From NCBI GenBank assembly GCA_040768905.1, contig JAXGMA010000001.1, forward strand, positions 1,612,001 to 1,676,000: DNA of 64,000 bases, given 5' to 3'. The notes under the pieces are model-generated. The model was given only the letters and a program-made list of their open reading frames with translations. It was not told the origin of the DNA and ran no database searches. Below are positions 35,551 to 44,129 of the stretch, piece by piece. This DNA is from SZUA-584 sp040768905. Lineage in GTDB: Bacteria; Bacillota; Clostridia; Christensenellales; SZUA-584. Numbering within the stretch: the stretch's first letter is position 1; each line of letters begins with the position of its first letter. Both the position numbers and the translations under genes were made by a program.

Positions 35551-38009
35551 TATCTTTCAATCTCCTGCATTTCAAAGGCTTCGATGACGTCGCCTTCCTT
35601 TATATCGTTAAAGTTTTTGAGCGTAATGCCGCATTCATAGCCCTGGCTGACTTCTTTGGCGTCATCCTTGAAACGTTTGAGAGAAGCCATCGTGCCTTCG
35701 TGGATGACCACATTGTCGCGCAGCAAACGCACTGAGGCATTCTTTAGGATCTTGCCGTCGGTGACATAGCTGCCCGCGATCGTGCCGATGCTGGATGCGG
35801 AAAACACCGTGCGTACTTCGGCATGGCCAAGCACGACTTCTTTATATTCAGGCGCAAGCATGCCCTTTATCGCAAGCTGCAGATCCTCTATCGCTTTATA
35901 GATAATGCGGTAAAGCCTTAATTCCACCTTTTCTTTTTCAGCTTCGATGCGCGCCATGGCATCGGGCCGCACATTAAAGCCGATGATGATCGCGTTTGAA
36001 GCGGAAGCAAGCATGACGTCCATGGCTTTGATCGCGCCGACGCCGGCATGGATCACCTTGACGCGCACCTCTTTGTTGCTCAGTTTCTCAAGCGCCTGCC
36101 TGACGGCTTCTACAGACCCCTGCACATCGGCTTTGATGACAAGATTCAGATCCTGCACAACACCTTCCTCGACATGACTGAAAAGGTCTTCAAGAGAGAC
36201 TTTTGAAAGATTTTTGAGCATATCTGCTTTCTGCTTATCTCTTCTTTCTTCGGCAACCTGACGGGTAAGGCGGTCGTCCTCCACCGCATGAAGCGTGTCT
36301 CCCGCGACGGGGACTTCTGAGAACCCAACCACTTCCACAGGCTGCGACGGGCCAGCAGCCTCAACACGGTTGCCCAAATCGTCCACCATCGCGCGGACGC
36401 GGCCGTAAGCGACGCCCGCAACGATCATATCAGAAATATGCAGCGTGCCGTTTTGCACCAGCACTGTGGCCACCGGGCCTCTGCCCTTGTCAAGTTTGGC
36501 CTCGATGATGGTGCCCTTGGCAAGACGGTTGGGATTGGCCTTGAGTTCCAAAACATCCGCAACAAGCAGTATCATTTCCAACAGCTGGTCAATGCCGTCT
36601 CTGGTGATCGCAGAAACAGGCACCATCACGGTGTCTCCGCCCCACTCTTCAGCAACCAGCTCATATTCGGTCAGATCCTGCTTGATGCGTTCCGGGTTCG
36701 CGCCTTCTTTATCCATTTTGTTGATAGCTACAATGATCGGCACGTTGGCGGCTTTTGCATGGTTGATGGCCTCAACCGTCTGAGGCATCACGCCGTCGTC
36801 AGCGGCCACGACAAGAATGGCGATATCCGTCACCTGCGCACCGCGCGCACGCATGGCTGTGAATGCTTCGTGCCCCGGCGTATCAAGGAAAGTGACCTGT
36901 CGCTCTTTATGCGTGATGGTGTAGGCACCGATATGCTGTGTGATGCCGCCCGCCTCATGCTCTGTGACGTGCGTCTCTCGTATGGAATCGAGCAGCGAGG
37001 TTTTGCCGTGGTCAACATGGCCCATCACAGTCACGACAGGCGGCCGCGCCTCAAGCTTATCGCCGGCATCAAGCTGATCGCCTTCGCCGAGAACATCTTC
37101 TGCTGTCTGCGTAAGCTTATACTCAAGTTCGATCTTGAATTCTGAGCAGACAAGCTGAGCGGTATCGTAATCGATCTCCGAGTTTATTGTACACATCATG
37201 CCAAGCAGCAAAAGCTTTTTCAAGATCTCTGCGACTGGTTTCCCTGTTTTTTCTGCAAGATATTTCACAGAAATCGTTTCAGCTGTCATGATGGCCTTTT
37301 CAACGACGACAGGCTGAGGTGCCGCAACAGGCTTGGCTTTACTGCGGCGCTTGCCCCTGTAGCGCAGATCCGATTCGTCGATGCCGACCTGTTCTTTCAT
37401 CAAAGCCTTTTTAGATTTCCTGCCTCTTTCGTCCCGGACATAGTTTTGATGTGCGCCTTTTTTGCCTTGATGCCCCAGCGGCCCTCTTCTGTCCACCTGA
37501 ACAAATCCGCTCATACCCGTATCGGCTTTTGTTTCCGTCTTTCCCGGCTTCCTTGCCGGTTCGGCATGCGCAGCAGGTGCTTTAGTTTGTGTGCGAGGTT
37601 CCATTGCCTTTGGCGGCCTTGGGGGCTGCTCCTGCCTTTGCGCCGGTTCTTTTGTGCGCGGCAGCATCTGCTTCTTCAAAGCCGCTTCCTGTGCATCCGC
37701 CTCCTGTTTCTTTGGCGGTTGTTCCGCGGCAGGCGTGACAGTGTCGGTTGTCTCCTGGCTGGCTGGCTTGGTTTTTTCTTCAGTCAGTTTTGCTTCTGTG
37801 GCTCTGGCAAGTTCCTGAGCCTCCTGCTGTTTTTGCAGCCGTTGTTCTTCAGCTTCAGCGCGCGCAATCTTGACGAGTTCTCCCTCGATGCGCTTTAAAG
37901 TAAGCAGATGGCTCTGCACGCTTGCCTGCAGCGCTTCGATCCGCGTCACAGTCTGCTTTGAGTTGTCCATCAGCTGTTTATTCATATCGATAATCTTCAG
38001 TTTGCTCAT
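35550..38009 (-). CDS. infB: Translation initiation factor IF-2
   Basis: An 819-residue IF-2. A long charged, low-complexity Glu/Gln/Ala/Pro/Lys-rich N-terminal region (about 1-240) precedes IF2_N (TISVKYLAEKTGKPVAEILKK) and the GTPase with G1 GHVDHGKTSLLD, G3 DTPGHEAF and G4 NKMD. EF-Tu-like and C-terminal fMet-tRNA binding domains follow. It places initiator tRNA on the 30S subunit. The ATG overlaps the ylxQ stop in an ATGA junction. Confidence 0.97.
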   Translation of the reverse strand: MSKLKIIDMNKQLMDNSKQTVTRIEALQASVQSHLLTLKRIEGELVKIARAEAEEQRLQKQQEAQELARATEAKLTEEKTKPASQETTDTVTPAAEQPPKKQEADAQEAALKKQMLPRTKEPAQRQEQPPRPPKAMEPRTQTKAPAAHAEPARKPGKTETKADTGMSGFVQVDRRGPLGHQGKKGAHQNYVRDERGRKSKKALMKEQVGIDESDLRYRGKRRSKAKPVAAPQPVVVEKAIMTAETISVKYLAEKTGKPVAEILKKLLLLGMMCTINSEIDYDTAQLVCSEFKIELEYKLTQTAEDVLGEGDQLDAGDKLEARPPVVTVMGHVDHGKTSLLDSIRETHVTEHEAGGITQHIGAYTITHKERQVTFLDTPGHEAFTAMRARGAQVTDIAILVVAADDGVMPQTVEAINHAKAANVPIIVAINKMDKEGANPERIKQDLTEYELVAEEWGGDTVMVPVSAITRDGIDQLLEMILLVADVLELKANPNRLAKGTIIEAKLDKGRGPVATVLVQNGTLHISDMIVAGVAYGRVRAMVDDLGNRVEAAGPSQPVEVVGFSEVPVAGDTLHAVEDDRLTRQVAEERRDKQKADMLKNLSKVSLEDLFSHVEEGVVQDLNLVIKADVQGSVEAVRQALEKLSNKEVRVKVIHAGVGAIKAMDVMLASASNAIIIGFNVRPDAMARIEAEKEKVELRLYRIIYKAIEDLQLAIKGMLAPEYKEVVLGHAEVRTVFSASSIGTIAGSYVTDGKILKNASVRLLRDNVVIHEGTMASLKRFKDDAKEVSQGYECGITLKNFNDIKEGDVIEAFEMQEIER

Positions 38010-38323
38010 TCCTTGCTTCTCCCACCATCCATTAAGTTTCTGATCGCATCAGCGAACCTTTTGTCAGTGATGCCAAGCACCATGATGCCCGGTTTTCCGA
38101 CTGCATCTCCAAGCCGTGTCTGTTCATTGACCGTCAGCGTACAAATACCAAAGCGGCTGCACATTTCTTCAAAATTTCTTTTGCTTGATGACGAAAGCCC
38201 CTCCTGCAAAAGCAGCAGCCGTATTTTATTGTGCCTGATGCCCTTTTCGCAAGCTGCCGATCCGAAAACAGCCTTGCCGGCGCGCACTGCAAGCCCAGCC
38301 ATCGAAAGATTATTTGAGGCCAC
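38006..38323 (-). CDS. ylxQ: L7Ae-family ribosomal/RNA-binding protein (YlxQ)
   Basis: A 105-residue protein of the L7Ae/L30e RNA-binding fold (LAVRAGKAVFGSAACEKGIRHNKIRLLLLQ; LGDAVGKPGIMVLGITD). It probably binds a kink-turn RNA. Its GTG start lies 14 bases inside the ylxR frame, in the conserved nusA-ylxR-ylxQ-infB block. Confidence 0.9.
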   Translation of the reverse strand: MASNNLSMAGLAVRAGKAVFGSAACEKGIRHNKIRLLLLQEGLSSSSKRNFEEMCSRFGICTLTVNEQTRLGDAVGKPGIMVLGITDKRFADAIRNLMDGGRSKE

Positions 38324-38582
38324 GCCGCAGTATCACCCTTTTGATAGCATTGTACGCATCATCACTCAAACCTGCAGACAATGCGCGGTCAAACGCCTTT
38401 GTTTTTTTTGCCTTGTCAAGGCACGCAACCTCCGGGCACACATATGCGCCGCGCCCCTGCGCCTTGCCGGTCTCATCGGCGGACAAACCGCCTTCGGTCA
38501 CCACGACGCGCACAAGCTCTTTTTTGGGCCTTCCCTGCCTGCATGCGATGCACATGCGCACAGGTACTTTTTTCGTCTTCAC
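38310..38582 (-). CDS. ylxR: YlxR family RNA-binding protein (DUF448)
   Basis: A 90-residue protein with the family motif VPVRMCIACRQGRPKKELVRVV and GRGAYVCPEVACL. YlxR has been reported to bind RNase P RNA or act as a regulator in Bacillus. It lies directly downstream of nusA. Confidence 0.93.
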   Translation of the reverse strand: MKTKKVPVRMCIACRQGRPKKELVRVVVTEGGLSADETGKAQGRGAYVCPEVACLDKAKKTKAFDRALSAGLSDDAYNAIKRVILRRGLK

Positions 38583-38594
38583 ATCAAACCCTCA

Positions 38595-39809
38595 TTATGT
38601 ATCAGTTTTTTCAGCCTGCGTGTCTGCAGCATCCTCTTCCGGTCCGGCAAAATCAGTGCCGTTATCGGTTCCAGAGCCTTCGGCTTGAGTATCTTCGAAC
38701 TCTTCGTCAAAGAAGATCTCGCTGTCGAAGGGTTCTTCACTGTCCTCTTGCTCTTTATGATCGCTAAACAGTGTTTGCTCTATCTGGGTCTGGCTCTTTA
38801 TATCAATTTTCCATCCTGTGAGTTTGGCTGCCAGACGGGCGTTCTGCCCTTCTCGGCCGATCGCAAGCGACAGCTGATAATCCGGTACGACCACTTTGGC
38901 GGCTTTCTCATCTTCATTGATCTGCACCATCAGCACTTTGGCCGGGCGCAGCGAATTGGCGATATACTCTATCGGATCGGAGCTCCAGGGTATCACGTCG
39001 ATTTTTTCATTGCCAAGCTCCGCCACGATCCTGTCGATACGGGAACCCTTCTGTCCCACACAGGCACCCACGGGATCGACATTCTCGTCTTCGGAATAAA
39101 CCGCTATCTTGGTACGCGAGCCTGCCTCGCGCGCAATGCTTTTTATATGAACGATATTCTGCATTATTTCTGGCACTTCAATTTCAAACAAACGTTTTAA
39201 CAGCCCGGGATGCGAGCGTGATACAACGATCTGCGGCCCTTTCGTGGTTTTGCGCACCTCTGAAACATAGACCTTAATATGGTCATTCACATTGTAACGT
39301 TCTCCCGGGATGCCTTCTGAAAGCGGCATAACGCCTTCCGCTCCGTCGATCTCCAACAGGATGCTGATTTTGTCCACACGGTGAATAGAGGCAGACAGAA
39401 CTTCTCCTTCACGCTCTTTGAACTTGTCATACACAACGTCGCGCTCTGCCTCGCGCAGACGGTGAACAACCACTTGCTTTGCGGTCTGCGCAGCGATGCG
39501 CCCGAAAGACCCCGGCGTGACCTCCATCTCCAGTACATCGCCGGGTTCATAAGCTATATTGATTTTCTGAGCATCTGGCAGCGAAATCTCTGCGACATCG
39601 TCTTCCACTGTTTCAACAACGGTTTTTTTGGCAAACACACGGAAAGCGCCGACCATAGGGTCTACCTCCACGCGCACATCCTGCGCACTCCCGTAATTCT
39701 TTTTGTAGGCGGAAACGAGCGCATTTTCGATCGCATCGATCAAAACGCTTTTTTCGATTCCTTTTTCTCTTTCCAGCGCTGCCAGCGCCATCAGAAACTC
39801 TGTGCTCAT
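38595..39809 (-). CDS. nusA: Transcription elongation/termination factor NusA
   Basis: A 404-residue NusA. It has an N-terminal RNAP-binding domain, an S1 domain (GEVLSASIHRVDKISILLEI), and KH1/KH2 domains (DPVGACVGQKGSRIDRIV, LSLAIGREGQNARLAAKL). A highly acidic C-terminal tail of ~50 residues follows (EQEDSEEPFDSEIFFDEEFED). The ATG has GGAGG upstream. Confidence 0.96.
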   Translation of the reverse strand: MSTEFLMALAALEREKGIEKSVLIDAIENALVSAYKKNYGSAQDVRVEVDPMVGAFRVFAKKTVVETVEDDVAEISLPDAQKINIAYEPGDVLEMEVTPGSFGRIAAQTAKQVVVHRLREAERDVVYDKFKEREGEVLSASIHRVDKISILLEIDGAEGVMPLSEGIPGERYNVNDHIKVYVSEVRKTTKGPQIVVSRSHPGLLKRLFEIEVPEIMQNIVHIKSIAREAGSRTKIAVYSEDENVDPVGACVGQKGSRIDRIVAELGNEKIDVIPWSSDPIEYIANSLRPAKVLMVQINEDEKAAKVVVPDYQLSLAIGREGQNARLAAKLTGWKIDIKSQTQIEQTLFSDHKEQEDSEEPFDSEIFFDEEFEDTQAEGSGTDNGTDFAGPEEDAADTQAEKTDT

Positions 39810-39824
39810 TGAAAACCTCCGAAT

Positions 39825-40274
39825 TTATATGTCGACATGCAGCCTTATCAAGGCCACATCCTTATGCGCAAAAGCCGTTCCGTCTTCGAGCGTAAAGCCG
39901 CTGTCGTCATATGCAGACAAAACGCCCGTCAGCTCCTTGTGCCCGTTTGCCGCGCGGTAAAGCTTGATATCCACTTTTTTTCCGATGCTGCGCGCAAAAT
40001 CACGCGGCGTCTTCAAAGGGCGGTCAAGCCCGGGCGACGACACGCACAGATAATATGAATCTTCGATGGGATCATTTTCCTCTATGACAGGGTCAACAAG
40101 GCGGCTGATCTTTTCGCAGTCTTCGAGCATCAGCCCACCCGGTTTGTCAGCGTAGATAATCAGTTCAATCTCTTTGCCTGTCTTTTTGATTTCTGTCCCA
40201 ACATATTCGTAGCCGTTTTGCGTGATGATCGGCTCAACAAGCGCCTCAACGGTCTTTTCATTTTTTTTAGATAT
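39825..40274 (-). CDS. rimP: Ribosome maturation factor RimP, apparently starting at a non-AUG codon
   Basis: The C-terminal 101 residues (from an internal ATG at 40130) are clearly RimP: VSSPGLDRPLKTPRDFARSIG and DVALIRLHVDI. In the same frame, homology continues upstream: VEALVEPIITQNGYEYVG and IELIIYADKPGGLMLEDC match the family N-terminus. The frame is closed by TGA at 40278-40280 and has no ATG, GTG or TTG before VEA. An ATA at 40272-40274 lies 7 bases after AGGTG and would give (M)SKKNEKTVEALVEPII, a 149-residue protein of normal length. ATC at 40275-40277 is the alternative. RimP assists 30S maturation and heads the nusA-infB operon. Confidence 0.85.
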   Translation of the reverse strand: MSKKNEKTVEALVEPIITQNGYEYVGTEIKKTGKEIELIIYADKPGGLMLEDCEKISRLVDPVIEENDPIEDSYYLCVSSPGLDRPLKTPRDFARSIGKKVDIKLYRAANGHKELTGVLSAYDDSGFTLEDGTAFAHKDVALIRLHVDI

Positions 40275-40324
40275 GATTCAGCACCTTCCCGAACAAAATT
40301 CCTTTTTTTAGCTTACAATTCAAA

Positions 40325-40345
40325 AGAGTGGGTTCTTCCCACTCT
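40325..40345 (-). promoter_or_regulatory. Hairpin in the rimP-nusA-infB leader
   Basis: AGAGTGGG / CCCACTCT form a perfect 8-bp stem with a 5-base loop, followed on the minus strand by four T. It lies 51 bases before the rimP start and ~20 bases after the expected transcription start. It may be a weak attenuator or a NusA-responsive element. Confidence 0.5.
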
Positions 40346-40372
40346 CCGGTAAAAAAGCATATCAGCATGGTC

Positions 40373-40401
40373 AATATACCACAAACAGCAAATTTGTGCA
40401 A
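40373..40401 (-). promoter_or_regulatory. Sigma-A promoter of the rimP-nusA-infB operon
   Basis: On the minus strand: -35 TTGCAC, a 17-base spacer, -10 TATATT, about 100 bases upstream of rimP. Confidence 0.65.
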
Positions 40402-40502
40402 GTAAAAAAGATGGGCACAGGCTTGTGTCCGTTGTCGTTCGTTTTTTTAGGCTTCCAGTGCAAAATAAAAACATTTAACTACACAAAACGGTAAAACAAG
40501 GT

Positions 40503-40508
40503 TATAAT
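40503..40508 (+). promoter_or_regulatory. Candidate -10 box for the CapA-like gene
   Basis: TATAAT lies 69 bases upstream of the ATG at 40577. The matching -35 is weak (TACACA at 17 bases), so only the -10 is proposed. Confidence 0.35.
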
Positions 40509-40576
40509 TTACGTAATCAGGCCAAAATCATAAGTCATTGTTCTTTTTTGGTATTCTTTTTCGGATTGGTGGTAAA

Positions 40577-41857
40577 ATGAACAAAATCAAAGCATGCCTT
40601 GTCATTGTGATCATTGTTGTGTTCTCCGGATGCATAGGTTTGTTCCCGGTTGCTCCGGTCAGTGTTGCATCGCTCGGCGTTGAGGAAGGCAGTGCCGATG
40701 CTTTCGGCTTTGATTTGCCGCCTGAGCCCGAAACAACGCCGCAGCCAACCCCTGCGCCCACACCGCAGCCAACTCCCGAGCCTGCGAAGATCAGCATCAT
40801 GGCAGTGGGCGATATCATGTTCCATAGGGCTCAGATCGACGCTGCTTATGACAAAGAAACAAAAACACACGACTTTTCATACAGCTATCAGTTTGTTAAA
40901 GACATTCTTTCCAGCGCCGATCTGGCGATCGGCAATCTGGAGTGCCCTTTGGCCGGGCCGGGCAGGCCTTATTCGGTCGCGAACGGGAAAAGCTTCAACG
41001 CACCGGACAGCGCGGCCATCGCTCTGAAAGAAGCAGGTTTTGACGTGCTCTCCACGATCAACAACCACAGCCATGACAGGCGGCTCGCCGGTTTGCTGCG
41101 TACGATCGATACGTTGCGCGAGGCGGGCATCGTGTGTGCGGGTACGCGCAAGGACGCAGACGAACCGCGCTTTTTCATGACAGATTTGCAAGGCATCCGT
41201 GTCGGCGTCACGGCTTACTCTTACGGAGATAAAAACGCGGATTACGCCAATCTTTATGCTCGCTCGAACACACAAAAAGCGCTCGAGACGATTGGACAGA
41301 CCGTGATAGAAATGCGCGAAGCCGGTGCCGAGATCGTGATATTGTTCATACACTGGGGCAGCGAATACCAGCGAAAACCTACCGGCCAGCAGACAAAGCT
41401 CGCGCACGTCCTTTGCGAAGCAGGCGTAGACATCATCTTTGGTTCGCATCCGCATGTGCTGCAGCCTGTAGACATCCTGACATCCGAGTCAGGGCACCGT
41501 ACAATCGTCGCTTATTCTCTCGGCAACTTTATTTCCAATCAAAGAACGCGCTTCAATCCCAAGTTCAAATATACTGAGGATTGCATGATACTCAATGTCA
41601 GCGTCACAAAGCCGTTCGGCGAAAACGCTTATGTTTCCGGCGTTGCGTATCTGCCTACATGGACGATGATGTATACGAGCGGCGGTAAGCGGCATTATAC
41701 CGTTCTGCCTATCGAAAAGGCTCTTGCCAAGCCCGAGGCTTATGATCTGCTTACCGAATACGACAAGAAAAAAGCACAAAAATCTCTTGATGACACAAAC
41801 GCTCTTTTGGCTGATGCCATCGAAAGGGGCCTGTTGTCGCTTATGCCGCTCGATTGA
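40577..41857 (+). CDS. CapA-family (PGA_cap) metallophosphatase-like lipoprotein
   Basis: A 426-residue secreted protein. The signal segment ends VVFSGC (lipobox-like, about residues 13-18), then a Pro/Thr/Gln repeat linker (PQPTPAPTPQPTPEP) and a CapA domain with MAVGDIMFHR, NLECPL, INNHSHDR, FIHWGSEY and FGSHPHVLQPV. Those His/Asp/Asn residues form a calcineurin-like metal site. Relatives take part in poly-gamma-glutamate capsule handling, but no capB/capC is nearby. The ATG at 40577 has GGTGG upstream. Confidence 0.88.
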   Translation: MNKIKACLVIVIIVVFSGCIGLFPVAPVSVASLGVEEGSADAFGFDLPPEPETTPQPTPAPTPQPTPEPAKISIMAVGDIMFHRAQIDAAYDKETKTHDFSYSYQFVKDILSSADLAIGNLECPLAGPGRPYSVANGKSFNAPDSAAIALKEAGFDVLSTINNHSHDRRLAGLLRTIDTLREAGIVCAGTRKDADEPRFFMTDLQGIRVGVTAYSYGDKNADYANLYARSNTQKALETIGQTVIEMREAGAEIVILFIHWGSEYQRKPTGQQTKLAHVLCEAGVDIIFGSHPHVLQPVDILTSESGHRTIVAYSLGNFISNQRTRFNPKFKYTEDCMILNVSVTKPFGENAYVSGVAYLPTWTMMYTSGGKRHYTVLPIEKALAKPEAYDLLTEYDKKKAQKSLDDTNALLADAIERGLLSLMPLD

Positions 41858-41870
41858 TTATTTGATATGC

Positions 41871-41903
41871 AAAAAGCAGGAGCGCACGGCCCCTGCTTTT
41901 TTT
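41871..41903. terminator. Bidirectional intrinsic terminator
   Basis: AAAAAGCAGG / CCTGCTTTTTTT with an 11-base loop lies between the convergent CapA-like and symporter genes. Runs of A and T on both sides allow use in both directions. Confidence 0.85.
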
Positions 41904-41910
41904 CACGTGT

Positions 41911-43545
41911 TTATTGGCTTACTGAATTGCCTTTAACGCCGTGGAAACACTTATCGACATGATCTGCCTCAAGCCTCTTTTTGCTTGCAATCTGAACGAT
42001 GATCGTGACCAGTATGGAAAGCGAGAGTGAAATGATCAGCGGATCGACAAAGCCAAGCAGTGTGCCCTCGGGCGCAAGCGTCGGCACGCCGAAAATCAGC
42101 TCAGAAAGCTTAAGCACGGCTGATTCTTTGGTGTGAAAGAACAGCATCCACAAAAGACTGCTTGAAAAACCCGCGACCATGCCCGAAATAGCAGCTGTTT
42201 TGGTCATCTTCTTGATATACAGCGCACCGAAATACATCGGAAGGAAAGCCGCGCAGCAAAGGCCAAAGAACAGCGCTGTTCCGCTTGCTATGGCGCCCTC
42301 CCATATTGTCGGCAGCACATACGATAAAGCAATGGTGACGACGATAGCCACAAGCACGCCAAGCCGTGAAACAAGCAGCCCTTTTTTAGAATCAGTCTCC
42401 TTGATCTTGAAGATATCTCTGCCCACAGCCGTGCCGATGGCGTGAAACTGTGAACTGATGGTCGACATCCCTGCCGCCAGCAGTATGATCAGGAAGGCCG
42501 TGACAAACCATTCCGGCATGAAGTTGCCAATAAAGGCGGGCATGATGCTGTCCGTCCCGCCCGTCGCCACAACAGCAATGGATCCCTGGGCGTTGAAAAA
42601 CAGCACATTTGAGAGCGCACCGACAACGAAAGCCACGCCTGTCATCATCAGTATAAACACGCCGCCGATAGGCACGGCGCGGTTGAGTTCCTTATCGCTT
42701 TTGACGGTCATAAAACGCACTGCAAGCTGCGGCTGTGCAAGCACGCCGATACCGACGCCCATAACGATCGTAGAGATAACAACCCACCAGTTTTGTGAAA
42801 ACAAGGTCGGCATTGAAGTCCAGCCTTGGAAGCCTCCTGCCTGAAAACCGCTGATCTGCTCCGCTATCGCCGGATTGGCCGCCAATTCGGTCAGCTGCTT
42901 ATGCGAAGGCGCAATGCCGCCAAGCTGCGCATAGACGGCAATGATGAGCACAGTCATGCCGAGCAGCATCAGCGAGCCCTGGAAAGCATCCGAGTACATC
43001 ACGCCCTTCATGCCGCCGAAGAACACATACGCCGCAACAATGACGGCAAAGATCAGCAAAACGACATCGTAAGGCAGCCCAAGGCTGCTCTCCAAAAACT
43101 TTGATACGCCGATCATAACGGCTGCCGTGTAGATGGGCATAAAGATGAAAATCACCCAGCCCGCAAACTTTTGTACAAATGACGATTGATACCTCTTTCC
43201 CAGAAACTCAGGGAAAGTGTGCGCGTTTAAGTTGCGCCCGATGCGGCGTGTTCTTTTGCCGAAAAAGATAAAGGCAATGAAAACGCCGAGAAAAATGTTT
43301 AAAAACGTGAGCCAAAGCAGGCTGAACCCGAAAACACCTGCTGTGCCGCCAAACCCCACAATGGCAGAGGTGCTGATGAATGTCGCGCCGTATGAGAGCG
43401 CCATGATCATGGGGTGTGTCTTGCGCCCGCCCAGCAGATAGTCTCCTGTGGTCTTCGTCCTTCTGTAACCCATGACGCCAAGCACCGCGATCACGCCTAA
43501 ATAAATGATGATAATAACTATTTTTACGAATAGGCTCCAGTCCAT
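41911..43545 (-). CDS. Sodium:solute symporter (SSS family)
   Basis: A 544-residue transporter with about 13 hydrophobic segments. SSS features include GYRRTKTTGDYLLGGRK at the N-terminus, GATFISTSAIVGFGG in TM2, MKGVMYSDAFQGSLMLLG and AAGMSTISSQFHAIGTAVGRDI. The substrate is not evident; pantothenate, proline or organic acids are possible. GAGGGG precedes the ATG at 43545. It is co-transcribed with the 59-residue membrane protein upstream and controlled by the leader RNA at 43797-43895. Confidence 0.9.
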   Translation of the reverse strand: MDWSLFVKIVIIIIYLGVIAVLGVMGYRRTKTTGDYLLGGRKTHPMIMALSYGATFISTSAIVGFGGTAGVFGFSLLWLTFLNIFLGVFIAFIFFGKRTRRIGRNLNAHTFPEFLGKRYQSSFVQKFAGWVIFIFMPIYTAAVMIGVSKFLESSLGLPYDVVLLIFAVIVAAYVFFGGMKGVMYSDAFQGSLMLLGMTVLIIAVYAQLGGIAPSHKQLTELAANPAIAEQISGFQAGGFQGWTSMPTLFSQNWWVVISTIVMGVGIGVLAQPQLAVRFMTVKSDKELNRAVPIGGVFILMMTGVAFVVGALSNVLFFNAQGSIAVVATGGTDSIMPAFIGNFMPEWFVTAFLIILLAAGMSTISSQFHAIGTAVGRDIFKIKETDSKKGLLVSRLGVLVAIVVTIALSYVLPTIWEGAIASGTALFFGLCCAAFLPMYFGALYIKKMTKTAAISGMVAGFSSSLLWMLFFHTKESAVLKLSELIFGVPTLAPEGTLLGFVDPLIISLSLSILVTIIVQIASKKRLEADHVDKCFHGVKGNSVSQ

Positions 43546-43568
43546 TTTTTATCCCCTCCTCTCTCTCT

Positions 43569-43748
43569 TTAAATATCCAGTTTATCGGAAATCTCTTGTT
43601 CTGTTTCCTGCCATTCTTGTTCTACGGCAGGCTCATCGGCATCCGCGCCCTTGTTCCAGTTAAATATGCCGTAGACAACACAGGCGAGCGCAGACAAAAT
43701 GCACAGCGCATAAGCGGCAAAGATCGCGAAATCACCCATTCCAAGCAT
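43569..43748 (-). CDS. Small single-pass membrane protein, symporter accessory type
   Basis: A 59-residue protein: a short N-terminus MLGMGD, one membrane segment (FAIFAAYALCILSALACVVYGI), then a short basic turn and an acidic tail (QEWQETEQEISDKL). The ATG at 43748 has AAGGTG 5 bases upstream. It precedes the SSS symporter by 23 bases. Tiny partners of this design are found before SSS genes in anaerobes and probably assist the transporter; no function can be shown here. Confidence 0.7.
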   Translation of the reverse strand: MLGMGDFAIFAAYALCILSALACVVYGIFNWNKGADADEPAVEQEWQETEQEISDKLDI

Positions 43749-43796
43749 GAGGTCACCTTCCTTCATATTTATTTATAATCTGTATATCAATATATT

Positions 43797-43895
43797 AAAA
43801 AACCCCTTGGCAAAACCAAAGGGTAAGTAAAAACCGACAAAAACAACTGCCGCCTTGATGCTATGACAACCTTGCTACCCTATGCTACCTTTATA
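43797..43895 (-). ncRNA. Candidate attenuator / riboswitch leader for the symporter operon
   Basis: A ~100-base leader between a strong promoter and the accessory gene. On the minus strand it ends in a terminator: CCCTTTGG / CCAAGGGG stem (one G-T pair), loop TTTTG, then six T (43797-43823). An upstream AGGGTA (43876-43881) can pair with TACCCT, which overlaps the 5' arm of that terminator, giving mutually exclusive terminator and antiterminator folds. The intervening sequence has a doubled GGTAGCA and a GGCGGCAGTTG segment. I do not recognise it as any known riboswitch class from memory. Confidence 0.6.
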
Positions 43896-43901
43896 TTGTA
43901 C

Positions 43902-43930
43902 AGTATAGAAAGCATCAGGGATATTGTCAA
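43902..43930 (-). promoter_or_regulatory. Sigma-A promoter of the symporter operon
   Basis: On the minus strand: -35 TTGACA, exactly 17 bases, -10 TATACT. It is near-consensus, with the transcript expected to start near 43895. Confidence 0.85.
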
Positions 43931-44129
43931 TACACTTATTGTAATTTATGACATAAAAAATATTCCAGCTGCTGTATTTTATCTGCGTTCTTTCCCCATA
44001 AGCGAAGCTTTTTTCTTTGTTGGCCGATTGTAAAAAAATTCTGGCTTTGCTAGGGCTTTTTTTCTATGCTTTCTCAATATTTTATCCTTCTGCGAGTTAT
44101 GCTAACAGAAACGAAACAAGGTAAGGTTT

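Noticed and set aside
40130..40130. rimP start at the internal ATG (101 residues)
   Set aside because: Clear RimP sequence continues upstream in frame; the short version would lack the N-terminal domain.
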